Assembly (NCBI GenBank): GCA_964393335.1
Contig: CAYMTN010000208.1
Location: 1 to 9,699 of the forward strand
DNA: 9,699 nt
Direction: 5' to 3'
Origin: CAYMTN01 sp964393335
GTDB lineage: Bacteria > Chloroflexota > Anaerolineae > Aggregatilineales > Aggregatilineaceae
In this document: positions 1 to 4,501 of the stretch, in pieces
Layout of the letters: every line of letters starts with the position of its first letter
Numbering within the stretch: the stretch's first letter is position 1
Position numbers and translations under genes: made by a program
Notes under the pieces: generated by a model
The model's database searches: none
What the model was told of the DNA's origin: nothing
What the model saw: the letters and a program-made list of their open reading frames with translations, nothing else

Positions 1-55
1 TGCCGGCCTTCAGACTGTTGCGCGCTTCTTGATCGAATACCAGTTGCTTTGGCAT
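1..55 (-). CDS. groEL: Chaperonin GroEL (Hsp60), N-terminal 18 residues only
   Basis: The 5' end of groEL, cut by the left edge of the window. The visible protein begins MPKQLVFDQEARNSLKAG, which matches the conserved GroEL start (M-A-K-x-L-x-F-x-x-E-A-R). GroEL forms the cytoplasmic double-ring ATP-dependent folding chamber capped by GroES. The start at 55 is supported by an AAGGAG ribosome binding site at 67-72, 11 nt upstream. It lies 44 nt downstream of the groES stop with no promoter or terminator apparent between them, so the two genes form the usual groESL operon under the CIRCE-controlled promoter upstream of groES. Nothing can be said about the rest of the protein. Confidence 0.93.
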   Translation of the reverse strand, partial: MPKQLVFDQEARNSLKAG

Positions 56-99
56 AGTTTTTACGTCTCCTTATGCAAACGTAATTGGCATTCTCGTGG

Positions 100-399
100 T
101 TAGTTTTCCACTACGGCGAGAATATCCGATTCCTTCAGAATCAACAGTTTTTTGCCGTCAACCTTGATCTCGGTCCCGGCGTACTTCGCAAAAAGCACCG
201 TGTCGCCAGACTTCACATCCATCGCAATCCGCTTGCCATTGTCATCGACCCGGCCCGGACCTACAGCCAGGATTTGACCCTGCTGCGGTTTTTCTTTGGC
301 CGTTTCGGGCAGAACAAGCGCACCACCGGCAAACGTTTCTTCGCGGTCGGTTGGTTCGATGACAACACGATCTCCCAGGGGACGCAGTTTCAGAGCCAT
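100..399 (-). CDS. groES: Co-chaperonin GroES (Hsp10)
   Basis: A 99-residue protein, close to the family's usual 94-100, forming the heptameric lid of the GroEL chamber in the cytoplasm. The start MALKLRPLGDRVVIEP is characteristic, as are the AKEKPQ segment, the AVGPGR turn, GDTVLFAKYAGTEIK, and the C-terminal LKESDILAVVE. The mobile loop that docks to GroEL is around residues 17-33 and reads REETFAGGALVLPETA. It appears one residue longer than the usual GGIVLP form. An upstream in-frame ATG at 435 would add 12 residues, but the ATG at 399 has a perfect AAGGAGG (406-412) 6 nt upstream and gives the canonical N-terminus, so I chose it. First gene of the groES-groEL operon; the transcript probably starts near 488, under HrcA/CIRCE heat-shock repression. 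Confidence 0.97.
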   Translation of the reverse strand: MALKLRPLGDRVVIEPTDREETFAGGALVLPETAKEKPQQGQILAVGPGRVDDNGKRIAMDVKSGDTVLFAKYAGTEIKVDGKKLLILKESDILAVVEN

Positions 400-457
400 T
401 CCATGCCTCCTTAGATAAACCGGGTAATGAACCACAGTCTCATTCGTTATCGCGCAA

Positions 458-484
458 TTAGCACTCTAACATGACGAGTGCTAA
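458..484. promoter_or_regulatory. Perfect CIRCE operator (HrcA binding site), promoter-proximal
   Basis: TTAGCACTC (458-466), nine bases, then GAGTGCTAA (476-484). This is an exact match to the CIRCE consensus, the operator bound by the heat-shock repressor HrcA. It starts only a few bases downstream of the predicted groES transcription start, so it also lies in the 5' leader of the groESL mRNA. It is the expected position for repression of groESL at normal temperature. The hrcA gene itself is not in the window. Confidence 0.97.
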
Positions 485-494
485 TCCATGCTTG

Positions 495-523
495 ATATTA
501 CCAGCAACCGCAGGCACTGTCAA
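495..523 (-). promoter_or_regulatory. groESL promoter, sigma-70 type
   Basis: On the minus strand a perfect -35 TTGACA (518-523), a 17-base spacer and a -10 TAATAT (495-500). The predicted start is near 488, giving a leader of about 88 nt before groES. The promoter lies between the two CIRCE copies, which fits a vegetative promoter controlled by HrcA rather than an alternative sigma factor. Confidence 0.85.
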
Positions 524-530
524 GCACAAA

Positions 531-557
531 TTAGCACTCTCACGCGGAGTCTGCTAA
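531..557. promoter_or_regulatory. Second, imperfect CIRCE operator, promoter-distal
   Basis: A perfect left half TTAGCACTC (531-539), the correct nine-base spacer, and a right half GTCTGCTAA (549-557) that matches GAGTGCTAA at 7 of 9 positions. It lies just upstream of the groESL -35 box. Its centre (544) is 73 bp from the centre of the perfect copy (471). The intact spacing and perfect half argue for a real but weaker HrcA site. Confidence 0.8.
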
Positions 558-603
558 CGGAAAATCGTTAGAAATTTATATGAAATTCCGCCGTCGAAAC
601 GGC
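554..603 (-). terminator. Possible weak terminator region of the TPR operon (two small hairpins)
   Basis: Directly after the last TPR stop codon the minus strand can form GCCGT-TTCG-ACGGC (590-603), a 5-bp stem with a TTCG loop, followed by an AT-rich stretch but no clean run of T. A second hairpin, CTAACG-N6-CGTTAG (554-571), overlaps the distal CIRCE half-site. Neither is a textbook intrinsic terminator. Something must separate this operon from the groESL promoter, and these are the only candidates I see. Confidence 0.3.
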
Positions 604-604
604 C

Positions 605-1888
605 TTATTGGTCCCCTGAATCACCGGTCGAACTGAGTGGTTGGTTCGCCCGCACCCCACACGATTGTAACGCATTGACGAACTGCGCTTGTCGCCGTGC
701 ATCATCCCGCTGAAGGGCGATCTGGTAGCCCTGCTGCAGATACGGCACGGCCAGATCGCAGCGCCCAATGGCAGCCTGTGAATGGCCGAGCTGGAAATAA
801 TCGTCCGGATCGTCGGACCCTAATTCTATTGCACGTTCCAGGTTCACTGAGGCGGTCACAAAATCACCATCGCTCCATTGCAGCCCACCCAGGTATGACA
901 GGCACGGCACGTTGTTCTGGTCGATATCCAGGCAGCGACGGTAGTATTCATAAGCGCGGTCCACGTTGCCGTTACGTGATTGGTAGTTGCCCAGGGCAAA
1001 CAACACGGCGGTATCTGTCGGATTCTTTTCCAGAGTGGCGGCTAACACCTGGATCGCCTTGTCAATCTCGCCCAGCGCCACGTAATTGTTCGCCAGTTCG
1101 ATAGCAATATACGTCTGGTTAGGGGCGTTTTGCAGGGCTGCCAGGTACGGCTGGATCGCGTCCTCCCAGAGTCCCTGGTCGGAATATACCAGTCCGCGCG
1201 TACGGAATGTATACGCCACCGCGATACCGCCAGTGTCCAGCTCCAGCGCCTGGTTCAGATAGGTCATCGCCATATCGTCCTGCCCAAGATCGTGATAAAT
1301 CTCGCCCAAGAACGCGTAGGTTGGCGCGAACTTCGCATCCAGCGCCTTAGCGTGCAGCGCCGAAGCCAGGGCAGCGCCGTAATCACCCTGCCAGTCGAGC
1401 GCCATCGCGCGCACAGCCCATCCATCAGGTGCCTCCGGGTTGGCGTTTACCGTCTTACCGGCAAACTCCAGCGCAAGCGCCATCTGGTCTGAATCACGCC
1501 CGAAGTTGGAGGTCGTAATCAGCATCTGCGTGATCTGGTAGTGCAGAGAAATATCGTTTGGGCGTCCCTGCGCCAGCACAGTACACTGTTTAATCGCTTC
1601 TTGTACGTCGCCCTGACGGTACGCGTTCGTGCAGCCCGCTTCCGCCACGACCAGATTCGGCGTAGCGGTTGGGGTTGGCGCCGGAGCAACCTGCGTCTGC
1701 ACAGCACCAGCCAGATTCTCAATCTGGGGCACAACCGACGAACGCACCTGTTCCTGGTTTTCCCAAATCAGCCAGCCGATAGCTGCCAGCGCCGGGACAA
1801 ACAGCAGCAGCAACACAGTGCGTCCCGAAAAGAGACGCAACTGGCGGCGGCGACCGGGCCGGTAGCGTTTTGGCGTGCGTAAATACAT
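605..1888 (-). CDS. Membrane-anchored TPR-repeat protein (second gene of TPR pair)
   Basis: A 427-residue protein with an Arg/Lys-rich N-terminus (residues 1-23) and one hydrophobic helix at about 24-42. A short stalk contains a Pro/Thr-rich segment (APAPTPTATP, 68-77). About nine tetratricopeptide repeats then fill residues 79-392, with clear A-x-x-Y/W, G-x-x-x-x-A and A-L-x-x-x-P/D signatures. The charge pattern predicts the TPR domain on the outer face of the membrane. TPR arrays are protein-interaction scaffolds; no enzymatic motif is present, so the specific function is unknown. Six cysteines (86, 102, 319, 329, 377, 410) could pair outside the cytoplasm. The start is supported by AGAGGA (1894-1899) 5 nt upstream; that site overlaps the stop codon of the upstream paralogue, implying translational coupling. 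Best read as a tandem duplicate of its neighbour. Confidence 0.85.
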   Translation of the reverse strand: MYLRTPKRYRPGRRRQLRLFSGRTVLLLLFVPALAAIGWLIWENQEQVRSSVVPQIENLAGAVQTQVAPAPTPTATPNLVVAEAGCTNAYRQGDVQEAIKQCTVLAQGRPNDISLHYQITQMLITTSNFGRDSDQMALALEFAGKTVNANPEAPDGWAVRAMALDWQGDYGAALASALHAKALDAKFAPTYAFLGEIYHDLGQDDMAMTYLNQALELDTGGIAVAYTFRTRGLVYSDQGLWEDAIQPYLAALQNAPNQTYIAIELANNYVALGEIDKAIQVLAATLEKNPTDTAVLFALGNYQSRNGNVDRAYEYYRRCLDIDQNNVPCLSYLGGLQWSDGDFVTASVNLERAIELGSDDPDDYFQLGHSQAAIGRCDLAVPYLQQGYQIALQRDDARRQAQFVNALQSCGVRANQPLSSTGDSGDQ

Positions 1889-1897
1889 GGCCGTCCT

Positions 1898-3178
1898 CTA
1901 GAATACGCCGATTGGTTCGGGAGGAACGGGCGTGTTCGGTACCGGCGTGGGAATATCATTCACGTCGTATCCCGGCTCGTTATCTACACACAGCATCAAC
2001 CCCTGGTTGATCAAACCCTTGATCTGTTCGTCAGGGCGCATTTCCAATGCCGTTTGCAGCACCGGCCAGGCTTGATCGCAGCGCGCCAGCAACGCCCAGG
2101 CCAGCCCGCGAATGTAATAACACTGAATCTCTCGGTCGAGCAGCGGGACGCCTTGATCCTCTTGCAGCGTAGCACATTCGGCAAACGCCTCGATGGACCC
2201 TTCGTAGTTACGGCGTGTATACCGCACCATGCCCAACTGGCGATATGCTTCAGGATAGGTCGGATCAAGCTGAATCGCTTGGTCACATGCTTCTTGCGCC
2301 ATCGCGTCCTCGCGCATCGTGAAGTAGGTCTCACATTTGCGCGTGTACGCCTTGACGTTTTCTGGCTCCATGGCTAACACCTGATCGTAGGCAGCGATGG
2401 CAGCCTCGTAGTTTTCCTGGTACTTGTAGTACAACGCCAACTCGAAGTACAGGGCGTCAAGACGCGGGTGAATCTGAATCGCGCGTTCGTACTGCTGGAT
2501 GGCCGCGTCATATTCGCCCACATAGGCCAGGCTGATCGCCAGCGCGCGCCGGGCATCCAGGCTGTTCGGATCAGCCTTCACGGCTTCGTCGGCCTTTTGG
2601 AACGCCTGGTTCGGGCGACCTGCATCACGGTAAGCCATCGACAGGTACGCTTTTGCCTCCGCGTAATCCGGGGCCAACTGCTCAGCCAGCAGCCCGGCCC
2701 CAATCGCTTCGTCTGACCGGCCATTTTCGAGCAGCGCCAAACACAATAACGCCTGCGCGCGCGCGTTGTTCTTATCGACGGCGACCGCCTGCTGGGCTAC
2801 TTGCAGCGCCTGTTCGGCCCGGTACACATAACTCCGCCCGGCATAACTGCGATAGACCAGCATCCGCCCGTATTCGAACAGGATGTCGATGTTATCCGGC
2901 GCAAGCTCCGCCGCCCGCCCGTAGTACCCAATCGCCGATTCAACGTCGCCGATCAGGTACGCCCGCTCGCCCAACTGGGCCAACGTGACCGAATCCAGGG
3001 TCGCTGTTGGTTCCGCGCCGACACCAGCCAGCACCCAGCTCTGTACGGAGTTGAAACGCCAGATAATGCCCAGTACAACCGCCATTGTCACAACCCAGAC
3101 GAGCAGCAGGGTCGTGCCATTGCCGCGCCGTGCCTGGCGGCCAAAGTGCAAATTAGATTTGTCCCGCCGAATATACAT
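1898..3178 (-). CDS. Membrane-anchored TPR-repeat protein (first gene of TPR pair)
   Basis: A 426-residue protein laid out like its downstream neighbour: basic N-terminus starting MYIRRDK (neighbour MYLRTPK), one membrane helix at about 22-40, then about nine TPR units across residues 64-385. A C-terminal Thr/Pro-rich tail (IPTPVPNTPVPP) follows. The second repeat is enlarged in both proteins, and both share an R-C-D-x-A-x-P-x-L-Q motif in the last repeat, so they are paralogues. The predicted topology places the repeats outside the cytoplasm. Likely a scaffold or assembly factor; no catalytic domain is seen and I cannot assign a partner. The start has GGAG within an AGGTGGAG-type site (3187-3195) about 8 nt upstream. 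It is the promoter-proximal gene of a two-gene operon; nine bases separate its stop from the next start. Confidence 0.87.
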   Translation of the reverse strand: MYIRRDKSNLHFGRQARRGNGTTLLLVWVVTMAVVLGIIWRFNSVQSWVLAGVGAEPTATLDSVTLAQLGERAYLIGDVESAIGYYGRAAELAPDNIDILFEYGRMLVYRSYAGRSYVYRAEQALQVAQQAVAVDKNNARAQALLCLALLENGRSDEAIGAGLLAEQLAPDYAEAKAYLSMAYRDAGRPNQAFQKADEAVKADPNSLDARRALAISLAYVGEYDAAIQQYERAIQIHPRLDALYFELALYYKYQENYEAAIAAYDQVLAMEPENVKAYTRKCETYFTMREDAMAQEACDQAIQLDPTYPEAYRQLGMVRYTRRNYEGSIEAFAECATLQEDQGVPLLDREIQCYYIRGLAWALLARCDQAWPVLQTALEMRPDEQIKGLINQGLMLCVDNEPGYDVNDIPTPVPNTPVPPEPIGVF

Positions 3179-3219
3179 TGCGCCAGCTCCACCTCAACAG
3201 GTTTTGTGCCCGTCTCTCA

Positions 3220-3253
3220 CCCGGCAAGATACGCGAAAAAGCCCGGCGAGTAC
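3220..3253. repeat. Short direct repeat in the TPR-operon leader
   Basis: CCCGGCAAGATAC (3220-3232) and CCCGGCGAGTAC (3242-3253) form an imperfect direct repeat offset by 22 bp, about two helical turns. It falls inside the predicted 5' leader of the TPR operon. It could be a regulator site or chance; no known family motif is recognised. Confidence 0.25.
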
Positions 3254-3301
3254 ACATTCCCCCCGGTCTGCGTTAATCGTACTAATTTGCGCGTCTATCG
3301 A

Positions 3302-3330
3302 ATCGTAACACTGTGACAGTAGCCTGTCAA
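3302..3330 (-). promoter_or_regulatory. Promoter of the TPR operon
   Basis: On the minus strand a perfect -35 TTGACA (3325-3330), 17-base spacer, and -10 TACGAT (3302-3307, 4 of 6 to consensus). The predicted start is near 3295, leaving a leader of roughly 115 nt before the first TPR gene. Its -35 box lies within the palindrome at 3314-3329. Confidence 0.7.
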
Positions 3331-3341
3331 AAGCTTACCGT
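3313..3341 (+). promoter_or_regulatory. Possible divergent plus-strand promoter for the structured RNA
   Basis: On the plus strand GTGACA (3313-3318, 5 of 6 to the -35 consensus), a 17-base spacer and TACCGT (3336-3341, only T-A-n-n-n-T). A start at about 3346-3348 would coincide with the 5' strand of the RNA's closing helix. The -10 is poor, so this call rests mainly on its position. Confidence 0.33.
3314..3329. repeat. Perfect palindrome over the divergent -35 boxes
   Basis: TGACAG-TAGC-CTGTCA is a perfect 6-4-6 inverted repeat. Each arm supplies most of a -35 hexamer, one for the TPR operon (minus) and one for the putative RNA (plus). It may be an operator for a dimeric regulator, or simply two back-to-back -35 elements. 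Confidence 0.5.
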
Positions 3342-3414
3342 ACCCGAAACCCGGTTGCTTGATGAACGCCCACCGTCTGGCTGACAACGTGCCGCGCAGT
3401 TAGGAGGCTCTTCA

Positions 3415-3477
3415 ATGATACCCAGGCACGGAAAAAGAAGCTCTATCCCGGTTACATGGCTGAACCTCTATACATAG
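3415..3477 (+). CDS. Possible 20-residue peptide ORF inside the structured RNA
   Basis: ATG at 3415 to TAG at 3475-3477, encoding a basic 20-residue peptide beginning MIPRHGKRSS and ending WLNLYT. It is preceded by a strong AGGAGG (3402-3407) with ideal 7-nt spacing. No signal peptide, membrane helix or known family is apparent. The ORF fills the space between the two strands of helix A, its stop codon touching the second strand. The ribosome site and ATG lie in the loop of the 3388-3430 hairpin. It could be a real small protein, a leader peptide tied to RNA folding, or chance. Confidence 0.3.
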   Translation: MIPRHGKRSSIPVTWLNLYT

Positions 3478-3533
3478 GTGGGCGGCCGTCACAGACGGTT
3501 GTTAGCCCTTCAAATCGAGTGTTGGTTCACGAT

Positions 3534-3556
3534 GGAGCCGGGATTCGGCTTCTTTA
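3534..3556 (+). terminator. Intrinsic terminator ending the plus-strand RNA
   Basis: GGAGCCG (3534-3540), loop GGATT, CGGCTTC (3546-3552), then TTTAT. The stem has seven pairs including one G-T wobble, which favours the plus strand. No plus-strand protein gene lies upstream, so it most likely ends the RNA at 3344-3556. The stem shares bases with the RNA's closing helix, so the two structures are mutually exclusive. Confidence 0.55.
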
Positions 3557-3563
3557 TACTCTA

Positions 3564-3572
3564 TTTATAGCA
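3564..3572 (-). promoter_or_regulatory. Possible extended -10 element on the minus strand
   Basis: The minus strand reads TGCTATAAA, an extended -10 form, with no convincing -35. Transcription would start near 3557 and run antisense through the structured RNA. The rest of 3561-3640 shows nothing I can name, and no intrinsic terminator for rlmB. Confidence 0.22.
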
Positions 3573-3640
3573 TACCTTGCCGACTCACGCATAGTTACGC
3601 CTGGCTGACGCGCCGCTGCGAAACCTCACCTGTCATACGA

Positions 3641-4411
3641 TCAGGATGCTGCGGGCGGTGTCCATCCCTGCCAACCACGCGCCTGCCACGCCGCATAAAG
3701 CGCAATCGACCCGGCAGTCGCCACGTTAAGACTCGACACGTGCCCGCGCATCGGCAGGGTAATGTGCATGTCGCACGTCTCACGCACCAGGCGGCGCAGT
3801 CCTTCGCCCTCGCTGCCCATCACCAAGGCCAGAGGCATGTTCAGATCGACCTTATCGAGCGTTACCGTATCCGGCCCGATGTCCAGGCCGACCAGCCACA
3901 CGTTTTCCTCCTTCAAGCGGCGCATGACGGTTACCAGATTGGTCACAATCGTCACGTTCAAATGCTCGACCGCGCCTGACGAGGCGCTGGTCACGGCGGG
4001 CGTCACGTTCACGCCGCGCCGTTCTTGCAGCACGATCCCGTGCACACCCACCGAATCGGCAACGCGCAGCAGCGCCCCGACATTCTGCGGGTCTTGAAGC
4101 AGGTCAAAAATCAGCAAAAAAGGCCTTTCGTCGCGCTGTTTCGCCACGCCCAGGATCGTCTCCAGTTCCACGTAGGGGTATTCCCCCGCACGGAGCGCCA
4201 CGCCCTGATTGTTGGCATTTTTCGACAGGTCATCGATCACGCGGCGCGGGACACGGCGCACGTTCACCCCGCGTTCCTTAGCAGTGGCAAGAATAGTCTC
4301 GACGATCCCCTTGTCCTCAGTGCCCTCTGCCAGCAGCAGTTGTTGGAAATTTCGCCGTCCGGCACGCAGGCTTTCGAGCACCGGCCACCGGCCATAGAGA
4401 TATTCGGCCAT
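3641..4411 (-). CDS. rlmB: 23S rRNA 2'-O-ribose methyltransferase of the SpoU/TrmH family (RlmB-like)
   Basis: A 256-residue cytoplasmic RNA methyltransferase, near the usual RlmB length of about 245. It should transfer methyl from S-adenosylmethionine to the 2'-OH of a guanosine in 23S rRNA (G2251 in E. coli). An N-terminal L30e-like substrate-binding region (about 1-85, beginning AEYLYGRWPVLESLRAG) precedes the trefoil-knot SPOUT domain. Its three motifs are visible: DLLQDPQNVGALLR (about 103-116), VMGSEGEGL (197-205) and LPMRGHVSSLNVA (219-231). The reading frame is open to 4480, but the ATG at 4411 restores the family N-terminus and has AGGA (4420-4423) 8 nt upstream; the ATG at 4418 overlaps that site. 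It lies 90 bases downstream of cysS on the same strand, the classic cysS-rlmB pairing. Exact target within the TrmH family is inferred from context and N-terminal domain. Confidence 0.9.
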   Translation of the reverse strand: MAEYLYGRWPVLESLRAGRRNFQQLLLAEGTEDKGIVETILATAKERGVNVRRVPRRVIDDLSKNANNQGVALRAGEYPYVELETILGVAKQRDERPFLLIFDLLQDPQNVGALLRVADSVGVHGIVLQERRGVNVTPAVTSASSGAVEHLNVTIVTNLVTVMRRLKEENVWLVGLDIGPDTVTLDKVDLNMPLALVMGSEGEGLRRLVRETCDMHITLPMRGHVSSLNVATAGSIALYAAWQARGWQGWTPPAAS

Positions 4412-4447
4412 ACATAACATCCTATCAGTTCTGCACAGGCAAACCCG

Positions 4448-4474
4448 CACAAGGCGCTGTGGCTGCGCCCTGTG
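4448..4474 (-). terminator. Intergenic hairpin between cysS and rlmB
   Basis: CACAAGGCGC (4448-4457) pairs across a 7-base loop with GCGCCCTGTG (4465-4474). On the minus strand, the direction of transcription, all ten positions pair, one as U-G; on the plus strand that pair is an A-C mismatch. Only TTT follows shortly after, so it is at most a leaky terminator, or an mRNA processing or stability element within the operon. Confidence 0.4.
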
Positions 4475-4501
4475 TAACACATCCGATTGCTCGCGTATCC
4501 G

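Larger units (their letters stand above)
3344..3556 (+). ncRNA. Candidate structured non-coding RNA, about 210 nt, family not recognised
   Basis: No protein-sized gene fits here, but the plus strand folds strongly. The closing helix P1 joins 3344-3356 to 3536-3548 (12 pairs, one A-A mismatch). P2 joins 3359-3367 to 3525-3532 with one bulge. Helix A joins CGCCCACC (3367-3374) to GGTGGGCG (3477-3484); its first base is also in P2. Helix B joins GGCTGACAAC (3379-3388) to GTTGTTAGCC (3498-3507). The order A, B, A', B' defines an H-type pseudoknot. Local hairpins lie at 3388-3430 (CGTGCC/GGCACG) and 3484-3500. Five of the pairs are G-U on the plus strand and would be A-C mismatches on the minus strand, supporting plus-strand transcription, as does the 3' terminator. 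Length and closed ends recall 6S-like RNAs, but I do not recognise the family. Some helices compete, so this is a set of possible pairings, not one verified fold. Confidence 0.55.

Noticed and set aside
3399..3422. Resemblance of GTTAGG-AGGCTC-n6-GATAC to the start of the M-box (ykoK) magnesium riboswitch core
   Set aside because: The match is short and gapped, the rest of the M-box core is absent, and no magnesium transporter follows on the plus strand.
3344..3556. tmRNA, RNase P RNA or SRP RNA identity for the structured RNA
   Set aside because: No Ala-tRNA-like ends or ALAA-type tag, no RNase P conserved core, and no SRP GGAAG...GCAGCC loop pair could be found on either strand.
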